A DNA stretch of 64,000 bases from Acidobacteriota bacterium (lineage in GTDB: Bacteria > Acidobacteriota > Blastocatellia > Chloracidobacteriales > Chloracidobacteriaceae): positions 1-64,000 of the forward strand of contig JACQXX010000118.1 of the NCBI GenBank assembly GCA_016208495.1, in the 5' to 3' direction. A program made the translations under genes and the position numbers. Positions 9,544 through 18,325 of this stretch are shown piece after piece. The notes beneath the pieces are model-generated. The model did no database searches and was not told where the DNA came from. It saw nothing but the letters and a program-made list of their open reading frames with translations. The first letter of the stretch is position 1, and each line of letters opens with the position of its first letter.

Positions 9544-10108
9544 TCATTCATCCCCAAATCGAAACCAATCTGATTCGACTATATTTGGGTATGACGGCAG
9601 GTTTCCTATTTCCCAAGATTTTCCATACACAAAAATTACCAATTTGTACTTCCATTTCGTTGAAATCGTTGAAGCTGGCTCCGGCAACTTTTGAGAATCC
9701 TTTGAAGCGTCAGTTCCGTTCCTTCGAACATTAATCCCGGCGGTGCGTCGGTAAAAACAAGGTTGGCCGTTTTGTGGCACAGACCCGGAGACTGCTACCT
9801 GGAGTTCCCCTCCTGGTTTTATTTCAACTGGTGGATCGTTGAAGGCGGCTGTCCAACACGTACCGGTAACCGGCCAACAATCCTCAGTTTTTGATAACCG
9901 GTTGAATGTCTTGAATCCGGGCGTATCGGTCCTGAAGGGGTTTAAACCCGATTTTCGGTACAATCTTGTTTTTGATAACCGGTTGAAGATCTTGAATCTG
10001 GGTGTATTGCTCCTGAAGGGGTTTAACCCCGATTTCATGCGGTGCCATCGGTTGGGGAGATTGGCCAAAGGGCAAAATCAAACAAATTAGCATGAGAAGG
10101 GTAACCAT
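9544..10108 (-). pseudogene. Probable frameshifted small secreted protein with internal duplication
   Basis: Reading begins at 10108 with a hydrophobic signal-like N-terminus (MVTLLMLICLILPFG) and runs through two copies of a roughly 28-residue unit (IGVKPLQEQYTQIQDLQPV and IGFKPLQDRYARIQDIQPV) to a stop at 9884. Another frame open from 10068 to 9544 continues for about 110 codons beyond that stop with protein-like sequence (PPVEIKPGGELQVAVSG). A single frameshift near 9890-9950 would join export signal, repeats and C-terminal domain. It may be a decayed gene, a sequencing error, or two overlapping ORFs. Confidence 0.35.
9890..10040. repeat. Direct duplication of a roughly 80-bp segment
   Basis: Two similar segments (about 9892-9960 and 9970-10040) share TTTTTGATAACCGGTTGAA followed by TCTTGAATC, and CTGAAGGGGTTTAA. 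They encode the two repeat units of the small secreted protein. The copies keep more nucleotide identity than coding need would require, which suggests a recent duplication. Confidence 0.7.
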
Positions 10109-10314
10109 AGTCTTTTTCCTCTATGAAATTTTGAAATCGAAACGGTACGAAGGCAAAAGCGAAATGCCTCAGGATTCATAACTGGTTTTGTTCTTCTGCC
10201 TCAACCTCTACAAAGTAAATGACATCCAGGAGCACAAACCGATGAAACCACCATGGACCGCCTTTTTGAATCGCTCCAATAGATTTTATTTTGAGTCCTC
10301 GACTTGTCACTAAC

Positions 10315-10681
10315 CTTAGTACAAGTCCCCATAAAAGGGGTATGAAATTCGATCACTCGCTGGGGAAAAATTGGTTTTCGCCCGGATGGGCGCTGGAAAG
10401 TAGCCGGTGGCAAGTGTCGCTTTGGACATGCGGCCACCGGAAAGAATCGCCCGTGAGGTGCGCGCCCGGATGGGCGCTGGAGGTGTGGTTCGGTCACTTT
10501 TCCTTTGGAGTTTCAGTCACTCGCTCACGATTCTGGTTCCAGCGCCCATCCGGGCGCGAACGATTGGCGGCCTGGATTCCGGTGGGTGTGCCTCAAAGCC
10601 GGCTGCCCACCGGCTACTGTCCACCGCCCATCCGGGCGAAAACCGAAATTCCATCCCTTATTTATGAGCACTTGTACTTAG
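10315..10681. mobile_element. 367-bp MITE-like element with terminal inverted repeats and nested REP palindromes
   Basis: The ends CTTAGTACAAGT (10315-10326) and ACTTGTACTTAG (10670-10681) are inverted repeats with one mismatch, and the complementarity continues imperfectly for about 30 bp. Inside, two forward copies of CGCCCGGATGGGCGCTGG (10380-10396, 10463-10480) face two inverted copies (10538-10555, 10624-10637), and AGTAGCCGGTGGC (10400-10412) faces its inverse near 10604-10618. No convincing ORF and no target-site duplication are visible. It looks like a non-autonomous element or a composite REP cluster. Confidence 0.6.
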
Positions 10682-10701
10682 TCCAGAAATGAAGCATAAA
10701 T

Positions 10702-10738
10702 CAAGAGTTCCGACTCAAGGCGGAACTCTTGACTTTTT
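10702..10738 (+). terminator. Strong hairpin with T-run
   Basis: CAAGAGTTCCG (10702-10712) and CGGAACTCTTG (10721-10731) form a perfect 11-bp stem with an 8-base loop, followed by ACTTTTT. As a Rho-independent terminator it points rightwards, yet no plus-strand gene ends nearby; it lies 100 bp past the end of the minus-strand gene at 10837. It could block transcription coming out of the neighbouring 367-bp element. Confidence 0.6.
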
Positions 10739-10836
10739 CCCACTCAATTGAAGTTGCTCTATACTTCAAATCGCCATCTTTTTGAGTCTTTTTGAGTTTG
10801 AAATCGAGAAATCACTCAAACGAAGAATGGCTGCAT

Positions 10837-11469
10837 TCAAGCCGCTTGCAATGTAAATCCAGGGGCAGCAACTCCTGGCCACAATTCATATTGGACTTCT
10901 GGTTCTTGAGTGCCACCATGTCTTGGACTTGAAGGAAGTCCAATTGCTCGCGCCGCCGCAATACTCAGCTCGCCGATCTTACGAGATGGCCCTTTGTCGG
11001 CAACCACGCATTCAACAGACTGACCTCTCCAGGTAACTCGTGCTTTACAACCTCGGACTATGCCCGATGTCCCCTGAACGATCAGGCGTGGCACAACAAT
11101 GTAGGGCACGGTTTCGGAGTCTACATACGCCGCAGGATCGCTTGGTAATTTTCCAGGGTGGCGATACCAGGTCATTGAGGCAATGATCCCGCCGGAAAAA
11201 ATTTTTGGTTCATTATCCACATCCAAAATCACAATACTCCGTGCCCAGGGTTCGGCACAAATAACTTTTCCATGAACAATTTTCATGCCGCCGTTTGCAA
11301 GCAATTCGGTTCCGGAATTATCTTCCTTGTAGGCAGCCGGGGCGCCATTTTGCCCATTTGCGCCATCGGCGTCTATGTCGGCATCCGCAAGAAAAAAAAC
11401 TCTTCCATCGTCATCTTCGGTGATGGTGCAGGAATACCCTTCATTCGTAATCGTGCCTATCGTGCGCAT
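10837..11469 (-). CDS. GH75 chitosanase-like protein, no signal peptide
   Basis: The 210-residue protein shows the pattern I associate with fungal-type chitosanases of glycoside hydrolase family 75: an acidic DADIDADG followed by NGAPAAYKEDNSGTELLANGG, a middle block ending in YIVVPRL, then CVVADKGPSRKIGELSIAAA and a C-terminal YELWPG. The DADxDADG segment would carry the catalytic or metal-binding acidic residues. There is no signal peptide although the usual substrate is extracellular. A strong AGGAGGAG precedes the ATG. It is the last gene of a same-strand group of four. Assignment from motif memory only. Confidence 0.55.
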   Translation of the reverse strand: MRTIGTITNEGYSCTITEDDDGRVFFLADADIDADGANGQNGAPAAYKEDNSGTELLANGGMKIVHGKVICAEPWARSIVILDVDNEPKIFSGGIIASMTWYRHPGKLPSDPAAYVDSETVPYIVVPRLIVQGTSGIVRGCKARVTWRGQSVECVVADKGPSRKIGELSIAAARAIGLPSSPRHGGTQEPEVQYELWPGVAAPGFTLQAA

Positions 11470-11533
11470 ACGTTCTCCTCCTGATTATTTCAGCCGGTTT
11501 ATCTTCATTTGCAATCCTGACAACAATCAATGG

Positions 11534-12487
11534 TTAAGCCAGTTTATAGCCAAGTTGAATGCCAGAATTTGTCATGACCAGGAATTCGTGAATATCGTAG
11601 GGGTGTGTGCCTCCATTGAAGATGTGCTTGAGCAAATCAAAAAAATGTGCCAGCGCCTTACCATTTTCATCAAGGTCCGCATCCAGAATGGTTTGGCGAC
11701 CTCCCTGGTGATCTTCCACCCTGGAAAGTGTTAACTGCAGGTTCGCATGGGCTTCAAAGGATTTGAGGCTTATCATTTCCAGAATTCGGAGGTCTCCAGG
11801 AATGTTCTTCCGGTGCAGGCTGGGATCGGCAGGTTGGTATATATTTCCAAACAATTTGATGGATCGGTTGACCTCGGCCCACATGTCATCTCGTACAACA
11901 GCCACGAATCGCTCTCTTCCAAGGGTCAGAATTTGTTGGACAAATGAAAACCATGCCGGCTGGTCAAGCGTCGGCTCAATTGGCTCCCTCATTTTATAAT
12001 AAAGATTCAGAAGAGCTGTTTTCGCCAGCCGGGCATCGGTATCATTGAGCCCATCAAAGGTGTCACCCGTAACCAATCCAAGGTTTGAGGAACTTCCCTT
12101 TTGAACCAATTGAACCGAAGGCGAGTTTTTTAGGACTTCCTTCAGCAGGTCAAATTCTGGAGGAAGTTCCATCCATTTCACAAATTTGGCCTTCCAGGTT
12201 TCAGGATCCCTCACGACCCGATATTCTTTTTCAACCGGCGATGTACCAGGAAGCATCAGGATACTCGTTTGGAAATCGCGGTATCGTGACGGCGCGATAT
12301 CCAGGCGAATATTCCCGACTTGTGGAAAAGCAGGCAACTCAAATAGTTGAGCTGACGGAAACGAAATCACGTGGGAATTTCCAATTTGGCGATTGTCTGG
12401 CTGGAAAAACTTCACTCCAACCTGATCGTGAATCGGCTTTCTTTCAACGCCCATCAGTTTGATTTTCAAAAACCCTGTATTTCCCAT
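11534..12487 (-). CDS. Unrecognised protein in hydrolase cluster
   Basis: 317 residues with a good AAAGGAGG site before the start. The first 110 residues look like a beta-sandwich (LKIKLMGVERKPI, VKFFQPDN, IRLDIAPSRY), the rest is mainly helical, and the C-terminus carries DADLDENG then HIFNGGTHPYDIHEFL. The DADxDENG string resembles the acidic motif of the adjacent GH75-like protein, so calcium binding is conceivable. No signal peptide, no membrane segment. I do not recognise the family; by position it may work with the PhoD-like and subtilisin-like neighbours. Confidence 0.5.
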   Translation of the reverse strand: MGNTGFLKIKLMGVERKPIHDQVGVKFFQPDNRQIGNSHVISFPSAQLFELPAFPQVGNIRLDIAPSRYRDFQTSILMLPGTSPVEKEYRVVRDPETWKAKFVKWMELPPEFDLLKEVLKNSPSVQLVQKGSSSNLGLVTGDTFDGLNDTDARLAKTALLNLYYKMREPIEPTLDQPAWFSFVQQILTLGRERFVAVVRDDMWAEVNRSIKLFGNIYQPADPSLHRKNIPGDLRILEMISLKSFEAHANLQLTLSRVEDHQGGRQTILDADLDENGKALAHFFDLLKHIFNGGTHPYDIHEFLVMTNSGIQLGYKLA

Positions 12488-12547
12488 CCCTGGCCTCCTT
12501 TGGATTCTGGTTTTGCATGATGGAAACCGCTGCTTTTCTAAACAGCT

Positions 12548-13912
12548 TTAAAACTTTGAATAACTTGGGCGTGAGGGGAACGAATAACGGATGATTTCTT
12601 TGACATCGGAGAGTGCAGAAGAGCTTTTTTTAGCCCTCTTTCCAACCCAGGTCACGGTGGGCACCCCCAGAACGGCTCCATTTTGATCTCTTGGGTATTT
12701 GACCTCAAACAAGCCATACTGACGACGCTCCCCGATACCACCCCCAGCGGTTCCGTCTTCGTGTCCAATGCTGTAATCGCCTCCTTTTTCCGAAGCCGGG
12801 CTCTCCAGCGCCGCCGCCTGAAAAACGGGGAACCCGCCCTGGTTTCCTTGTGAATCAGGTGTGGTATAGGTGTGGTGCGACCCATCGTCAATTGCCAGCA
12901 TGTGAGCATCTCCACTGATCATGCAGACATTATTGATCTGGTTTTGCTTCACAAAATCAGCCAGTTCTTTGCGCTCAACGGCATACCCAGCCCAGAAATC
13001 CAGCCCATTTTCAGGGTCTCCGATCCAGGGCACAGAGTTGGCCCAAATAATCAGATCTTTAGATTTTCCTTCAAGCAACTTATTTTTTAACCAAAGTTTT
13101 TGGTTCCTTCCCAAGATGGTTTTTCCAGTTCCGCCTGAGGAATTGCGCGATGTTTTATTGAACCGGGTATCGGTCAACAAAAACATGACATTTCCAATCT
13201 GGAATGACTGAAACAAACCATCACTTGGGCTGGCAAATTCGTGATGAGGGACATAGATCGAGTAGGCTTCGAGCGCGGTTTTTCGAGCAGAACGTGATTC
13301 GTCACTGGCGTCTCCTTCAGCGTTGTTTCCAAGAAAGTCGTGATCATCCCATCCATAAACAACCGGAAGTTTTTGAAACAGCGCTTTGATTTCCTTGCGT
13401 GAGAGGACGCTGTCATATTTCTTGAAACGGCCCGGAATATCCCGCTCGTGGATGTCATAATATAAATCACCGAGATGCGCAAAAAATAACAAACCAGGTT
13501 CTTGTGTGATGGCGGCATACGCTTCAGGTGCAGGGGAATGGAAGAACCAATCGCTCTTTGAACAACTTGAGAAAGCAAACCGAAAATCTGTTTGCGTCCC
13601 AGGTTCAGGAAAAGTTTGAAAGGCTCCCCCAGTGCCTTCCTGAGCTGCCCTTCCATCAAAGCGGAAGTTGTAAAAATATTGGGTGTTTGGGCGCAAATTA
13701 CTCAACCGGAAGGTCAAAATCCGGTACTGGTAATCTGGGTTCACCCAAATCGAAAAAGGGTTCACCGATTGAAAAGTATGAAAGTCCGAGGCTTCTGAAA
13801 TGATGATTTCAGCACGTTGGACATTTCGCATCACACTCAGTTTGATGGTTGCCCCAGTCTCTGTAACCGCACCGCACCAGGGCCCAGCATTGATTCTTGA
13901 TGCTTCACTCAT
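12548..13912 (-). CDS. PhoD-like metallophosphoesterase
   Basis: 454 residues. An N-terminal fibronectin-like domain (to about 110, with LSNLRPNTQYFYNF) precedes a metallophosphatase domain with HLGDLYYDIH (near 146-155), YGWDDHDFLGNNA (near 185-197), LTDTRFN and SGDAHMLAIDDG (near 333). These are the metal ligands of PhoD-type phosphatase/phosphodiesterases. Classical PhoD is exported by the Tat pathway, but this protein begins directly with MSEASRINAGPW and lacks any signal, as do its neighbours. AAGGAGGA precedes the start. Substrate unknown; related proteins act on phosphomono- or diesters such as teichoic acid or phospholipids. Confidence 0.8.
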   Translation of the reverse strand: MSEASRINAGPWCGAVTETGATIKLSVMRNVQRAEIIISEASDFHTFQSVNPFSIWVNPDYQYRILTFRLSNLRPNTQYFYNFRFDGRAAQEGTGGAFQTFPEPGTQTDFRFAFSSCSKSDWFFHSPAPEAYAAITQEPGLLFFAHLGDLYYDIHERDIPGRFKKYDSVLSRKEIKALFQKLPVVYGWDDHDFLGNNAEGDASDESRSARKTALEAYSIYVPHHEFASPSDGLFQSFQIGNVMFLLTDTRFNKTSRNSSGGTGKTILGRNQKLWLKNKLLEGKSKDLIIWANSVPWIGDPENGLDFWAGYAVERKELADFVKQNQINNVCMISGDAHMLAIDDGSHHTYTTPDSQGNQGGFPVFQAAALESPASEKGGDYSIGHEDGTAGGGIGERRQYGLFEVKYPRDQNGAVLGVPTVTWVGKRAKKSSSALSDVKEIIRYSFPSRPSYSKF

Positions 13913-13962
13913 AGTTCCTCCTTGAGAAGAATTTTCCGTTGCAGAAATGAATGACCCCTGCC

Positions 13963-16668
13963 TTACAGGAGCGTTGCGAGAGCTGATGAGACTCCCTTCT
14001 GGCGAAGCTTTTGGCGAGTTGCTTCCAGCGGTTGGGCGTGGATGGGTTCGACTTCAAAAACCGCCGAACGAATTGAATGGGATTGAGCCAGTTGATTTCG
14101 AAACTCCCGGAAGAGAGGCGGCGTGGTTGCAAGATGAAAAGCCAGTTCCTGTCCAACCTGGTTCAGGTGACGACTCAAATCTGAAGGTGGGACGCCAAGT
14201 AATTCAGCCAGAGAGGAGTGCAAGACCTCTGGTGGACTATCCTCAAAAAGGTGGCGAAACGTCGCTTCACCGCCGGTATCAACTGGCATCATTGAATTGA
14301 AGTGGAGGGCTGCATTGGGAAGATCCACCGGCAACGCTGCCGCCAGGACCTGGTCAGCCTGGATAATTCCGGCACCATATTGGTTTTGATCCCATTCAGG
14401 TGGGTGAACGCAGCTTTTCCGGAGTATCTGGTTAAAAACGAACGAAAGCTTTTCCTGGCCATACCGGGCAATCAGGTTGTCCCGACCATGAAATGAAAGC
14501 CACAGCGCTGCAATTCCAGCCACATGAGTGACGGCAAATGAGGTGCCGGATCCACGTCCGGTGGAAAATCCAGTGAGATCCCCTGATTGATGTTGAACGG
14601 TGGCTCTCCAAACAGATTCGCCTGGGGCTGAGACATCCACCTTGTCACCATGGGAGGATCCACGCCATGGCCTGTTTTCAACATTGGTTGCGGCCACTCC
14701 GATCACTTCATCATAGGCTGCGGGCCAGGCAACAAACCCGACGTAATTGCCCGCAGCCGCACAGAGAATGACGCCATGCCGTTGGGCATAGCGGACTGCC
14801 TGGTGGATACGCCAGTTGCCAAGTCCTCCCATGCTGATGGAAATGACATGGGCTCCCTGGTTCACGGCATATTCAATGGCTTTGGCCAGCTTGAATATAT
14901 CAGTCAACAAGACCACCGTATTTGAAACCCGGAGTGGAATGATCTTACTTCCAGGCGCGACCCCAATGACATCAACTTCATTTGGCAGAACCGATTGGCG
15001 AGGGCTGACAATGACGCTTGCGGTTCCAGTCCCGTGGCCTGGATGAAATCCGTCGAGCTGGTCGCGGGCATCCTGGATGTTCTCTTTGAAGTTAAACCCC
15101 TGGTCTGGAATCAAGTTGGCAAGAATTTGGGGATGATCAGTAAATCCAGTATCTGGGTGACCAATCACAACTCCCTGACCGGGGGTTTTTCCTTCGGGAA
15201 ACATTGCCCATGCCTTCGGCGCCTGGATTGCGTTCACGCTCCAATCAGATTGTTCACTTCCAGGTTTGTGTTCTTCGCCTCCAAAGGCTGAGAGCATGCG
15301 GGCTTCAGGTTCGGGCTCGGTTAAATCCGGTTCATTCAGCGTTGGAAGTTCAGGAATAATGAATTGGGGTTCGACATACACAAAACCAGGCTGGGAGCGA
15401 AGATGGTAGGTCCGTTCCCAGGCGGCTTCCGGGGAAAGAAATACTGTTGGGTGAGTCACATCAAATTGTTTTTCTGAATCGCCGAACCGTTCGGCTTGCC
15501 AGCCGAATTCAAATTCTTGATTAAATAGCTCAGCGACATCACCAGGCCCCTTCGATGTGGCCATTTCCACCGAAAAACCAGTGAATCGAACAAAACAGGG
15601 GGAGTCTGGCAGATCAAACAGATCAACAATGAGGCTGTCATTTCCGACTTTTCGCAATCGGGAGGGAGAATCATAAGTCACCAGGACTGAGGTGCAATTG
15701 CTGGAAGTCGAAAAGATGGTAAGTCCTTCAGCCCGGTCGGTTCCAGCCAGGATTCCTTCGCCATGAGGGATTTCAAACAGTTTCCCTGGGGTCGTCAGAC
15801 TCTCATGGTCAACCAGTAAGGCATTTTTCCACCGAAACACGGCGATAGTGCCATCCATTTCCATGGTTGGACCAGCAAGGATGAGCAAATCATCATTCTG
15901 AAAACACAGGTCACGAACGCCCATCCCTCGCAGGTCAACAAAATGTTTGCGATACGTTTGGCCTTCCGGTGCAATTTCTTTCAATATCAATTGTGACGGA
16001 ATCTCAGGATCTGACTCAACCTGGATTTCAAGGATGACGGCCCACCCACGTAGGACCGGGCCACGCAACCCAATAAACACCCGCGAGCCTGAAACGGCCA
16101 ACCCTTCGATGTCAAACCCATTGTCTTTACTGGGGATCTTGAGGAATAAGCCCAAATGTTTATCCTGATTTAAAGTATCGAGAAAAACATTGCCGTCTTT
16201 GCGGGCCTTGATTTGTGCGGCTCTCAGTTGTGGATGCGACTCCGGATGTTCTTTTTTCAATTCGCCATTGATAAGTGGAATTCTGGCCAGGATGTAACGA
16301 TTTCCATCTTTCTCATTACCTTTGGCAAGATTCGCAATGTTTTGGGCTTCATCAAATTTATCAAGTTTTACTTTTTCACGTTTCAGGCTATGAGAGCCGA
16401 TCAACCAGAGATAGCCTCCATTGTAATCCATTCCTTCCAAATCAATCTCACTGTTTTCAGTGTCTGGTAGTTCAATATAGTCTCTGAGCGGTTTGGTCAC
16501 ATACCCGTCAAAAACTGAATTCTCTGAGATTGTGAGTCGTTCAACGCTGGTTTTTTCATCTGAGGCTACCCAAAGGAATTGATCAGCCTTGACGACGGCT
16601 GACAGGTTTTTCAGGAGTTTTTTATCCTTGGCGAGTTTGAGCGTGATGGATTGGCGGCGGTTTGACAT
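13963..16668 (-). CDS. DUF3616-subtilisin (S8) fusion protease
   Basis: 901 residues in two parts. Residues 1 to about 340 match a DUF3616-type beta-propeller-like region (DIEGLAVSGSRVFIGLRGP). After a propeptide-like stretch (SQPGFVYVEPQF) comes a subtilase domain with Asp in HPDTGF (near 504), His in GHGTGTAS (near 544) and Ser in GTSFAVTHVAG (near 710; GTSFA rather than the usual GTSMA). The triad is intact, so it should be an active serine protease. A C-terminal segment of about 130 residues follows. There is no signal peptide. It heads the four-gene minus-strand group. Fusion of DUF3616 to a protease is the unusual point. Confidence 0.8.
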   Translation of the reverse strand: MSNRRQSITLKLAKDKKLLKNLSAVVKADQFLWVASDEKTSVERLTISENSVFDGYVTKPLRDYIELPDTENSEIDLEGMDYNGGYLWLIGSHSLKREKVKLDKFDEAQNIANLAKGNEKDGNRYILARIPLINGELKKEHPESHPQLRAAQIKARKDGNVFLDTLNQDKHLGLFLKIPSKDNGFDIEGLAVSGSRVFIGLRGPVLRGWAVILEIQVESDPEIPSQLILKEIAPEGQTYRKHFVDLRGMGVRDLCFQNDDLLILAGPTMEMDGTIAVFRWKNALLVDHESLTTPGKLFEIPHGEGILAGTDRAEGLTIFSTSSNCTSVLVTYDSPSRLRKVGNDSLIVDLFDLPDSPCFVRFTGFSVEMATSKGPGDVAELFNQEFEFGWQAERFGDSEKQFDVTHPTVFLSPEAAWERTYHLRSQPGFVYVEPQFIIPELPTLNEPDLTEPEPEARMLSAFGGEEHKPGSEQSDWSVNAIQAPKAWAMFPEGKTPGQGVVIGHPDTGFTDHPQILANLIPDQGFNFKENIQDARDQLDGFHPGHGTGTASVIVSPRQSVLPNEVDVIGVAPGSKIIPLRVSNTVVLLTDIFKLAKAIEYAVNQGAHVISISMGGLGNWRIHQAVRYAQRHGVILCAAAGNYVGFVAWPAAYDEVIGVAATNVENRPWRGSSHGDKVDVSAPGESVWRATVQHQSGDLTGFSTGRGSGTSFAVTHVAGIAALWLSFHGRDNLIARYGQEKLSFVFNQILRKSCVHPPEWDQNQYGAGIIQADQVLAAALPVDLPNAALHFNSMMPVDTGGEATFRHLFEDSPPEVLHSSLAELLGVPPSDLSRHLNQVGQELAFHLATTPPLFREFRNQLAQSHSIRSAVFEVEPIHAQPLEATRQKLRQKGVSSALATLL

Positions 16669-16944
16669 AGTCGGACTCCGTGTTATCTTGGAAAATACAG
16701 GGTTTGTCAGTCAAAACAAGTCGGTATCAGGGGGATTGAATTAGGCTCTTCTCCTCCTGATTGCAGCACAAAGATGGGGATTCCCAAAGCTTATCGGTCA
16801 CCTTCAACGGAAAGTGGATGGGGAGTTCGCCTGGGTAAACGGCACTGAGTTTGGAAAATACTCTCTACAATTTGATAAGCGGATTTCTGAAGTATTGTGG
16901 TTCACAACTTCTGAGAATTTTCGGCAAGGCACGCATTTTTATTT

Positions 16945-17586
16945 TCAAAATCTGATTTTGTCAGTTACTTCAGTGAGCCAGGTGAGATACCAGTCCATGA
17001 ATTTCATGCGGGGTTTACCATCTTTCTGTAATGGATATAACCCTTTATGATCTGTCCGATCATCGCACCAAATATTCCCCCGCTCAGGACCAGTAATGAT
17101 GAGCCATTGGCGATATGCACAGCCAAGGTGGCAGATGGGAATTGCTCCATTGATATGGTTTGGGTTGAAATAATTTGCTTCGAATGCGGTCACTTGTCTT
17201 TCGAGTTCATCGTCATCTTCGAGGTCATAGTCAGGTTCTTCCTGAAGATCATTCCAGGCTTCCGTATGTGGGAAGGGAAGAGCCAAAATACCCACGAAGC
17301 CGTCATTTTCCTTCCATTTCGCATATCTCCATCCATTATCCATTTCGCCAAGTTTGAACAACCCATAAGCTGGGCCGGCTCCTCCGTTTCCAACGTGCAA
17401 GAGGAAATCGCGGTATTCTTCAGGTAACGAAACTTGGTGGTGCTGCTCAAACTCCTGAATTTCTTGTTCGGTCAGAACTGGGTGGAGTTTGAATTGATGT
17501 TCCTCGGCACCAAAAACCTGGGGGCTCGGTCTCCGTGTAGCAAGAGTGGAAATAGTTTTTTTGATTTGTATGTGGTGAATATTCAT
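16945..17586 (-). CDS. SMI1/KNR4 (SUKH) family protein
   Basis: 213 residues using the ATG at 17586. The SUKH-type signature is clear: LTEQEIQEFEQHHQVSLPEEY then FLLHVGNGGAGPAYGLFKL, an acidic EEPDYDLEDDDELE region, and a C-terminal GNIWCDDRTDHKGLYPL followed by FMDWYLTWL. SUKH proteins are often immunity proteins against contact-dependent or polymorphic toxins, but a toxin gene is not seen here. The frame stays open upstream to 17823 through a dispersed repeat, giving 79 extra residues I regard as spurious. No obvious ribosome-binding site is visible. Confidence 0.75.
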   Translation of the reverse strand: MNIHHIQIKKTISTLATRRPSPQVFGAEEHQFKLHPVLTEQEIQEFEQHHQVSLPEEYRDFLLHVGNGGAGPAYGLFKLGEMDNGWRYAKWKENDGFVGILALPFPHTEAWNDLQEEPDYDLEDDDELERQVTAFEANYFNPNHINGAIPICHLGCAYRQWLIITGPERGNIWCDDRTDHKGLYPLQKDGKPRMKFMDWYLTWLTEVTDKIRF

Positions 17587-17693
17587 ATTTGGGCGCACCA
17601 CCGAATTTCGGTCCGATTCGTTTCGCATCCAGATGGGGGCTGGACGATGAGTTTGGTTTGGTATCCACCGGTTCACCGATGCGTTTGAAACGT

Positions 17694-17770
17694 TGGTCCA
17701 GCGCCCATCCGGGTGCGAACGTGCCTGTCCCTGGATTCCGATGGGTGCGCCAAAGCAGGCTTCCACACCG
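17694..17770. repeat. Copy of REP-type unit CCAGCGCCCATCCGGG
   Basis: GGTCCAGCGCCCATCCGGGTG and the following CCTGGATTCCGATGGGTGCG...CACACCGG are homologous to 10534-10613, the right half of the 367-bp element. The unit contains the short palindrome CGCCC-n4-GGGCG with one change. Confidence 0.7.
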
Positions 17771-17943
17771 GATTTTGTGTTAGGCCAAGTCGGTGTTAAA
17801 AATAAAGGGCTTGTCAGTACCACCCGTGTGATAAGTACCTTACCGAAAATTTCCAGACATTTTAACCACGAAACACACGAACGACACGAAAAGAATCAAA
17901 CACTTACCAAACCCAATATCTCAGGAAACTTATGACAAGGTAC

Positions 17944-18049
17944 TTACCACTTTGGAATGAAGTGATCGTATTAGAGAATAGTCAAGTAATTCAATAAATT
18001 GAAGTTAGTGAACTACTGACTACGATCTACTGACTACAAACTGGTATAA
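17944..18049. mobile_element. MITE-like element, copy 1 (about 106 bp)
   Basis: Begins TTACCACTTTGGAATG and ends CAAACTGGTATAA, imperfect terminal inverted repeats. The interior has an inverted pair of heptamer arrays: TAGTCAAGTAATTCA on the left, GAACTACTGACTACGATC and another TACTGACTAC on the right. It matches the element at 31041-31148 over nearly its whole length. Confidence 0.75.
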
Positions 18050-18102
18050 GCGGGTGGGATTGGAAGCCAGTCGGCCCACCCACTGATGCAGGTGGTACTG
18101 AC

Positions 18103-18207
18103 TCACTGGCGTTTTTGATTTGTCTCCGACACAAAATCCGGTAGAAGCAGTAACACCAGTTGTTCGAGTTCGGTGACAAAACTGGGAAACAGTTCGTTGA
18201 CGGTCAT
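18103..18207 (-). other. Tiny ORF, possible gene remnant
   Basis: A 34-codon ORF (MTVNELFPSFVTELEQLV..., ending NQKRQ) with a leucine-rich helix. It sits between a complete MITE-like element and a half-element. It may be the preserved 5' end of a gene cut by repeat insertion; no ribosome-binding site supports translation. Confidence 0.2.
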
Positions 18208-18302
18208 ACCAATTTGCAATGGAATCTTCACATTATGCAAAGGCTAAAATATTGAAAATATTGTATTTCTCTTAGCCCTTAGCCCGATACCCTCAGCCCC
18301 AG
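18204..18302. repeat. Half copy of the MITE-like family
   Basis: Starts with CATACCAATTTGCAATGG, the left end of the family seen at 31041, and contains an array of CCTTAGCCC/CCTCAGCCC units (18275-18300). No TGGTATAA right end follows, so it is truncated or diverged. Confidence 0.45.
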
Positions 18303-18325
18303 ACGTCAAGCCGGAGCACTCCATA

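Larger units (their letters stand above)
17587..18325. other. Repeat-rich intergenic region
   Basis: About 740 bp without a convincing gene. It holds a copy of the 80-bp unit shared with the element at 10315-10681 (at 17694-17770), a copy of the GTACCTTACCGAAAAT/TTTAACCACGAAACACACG repeat (17828-17890), a complete 106-bp MITE-like element (17944-18049), a tiny minus-strand ORF (18103-18207) and a half-element with a TACCAATTTGCAATGG end (from 18206). It appears to be a landing zone for repeats. Confidence 0.7.

Noticed and set aside
10702-10738. Hairpin as terminator of the GH75-like gene
   Set aside because: The T-run is on the side for rightward transcription, whereas that gene is transcribed leftward; on the minus strand no T-run follows the stem.
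16945-17823. A longer SMI1/KNR4 protein starting at 17823
   Set aside because: The added 79 residues are a translation of dispersed repeat sequence also found at 10534-10613; the conserved domain begins after 17586.
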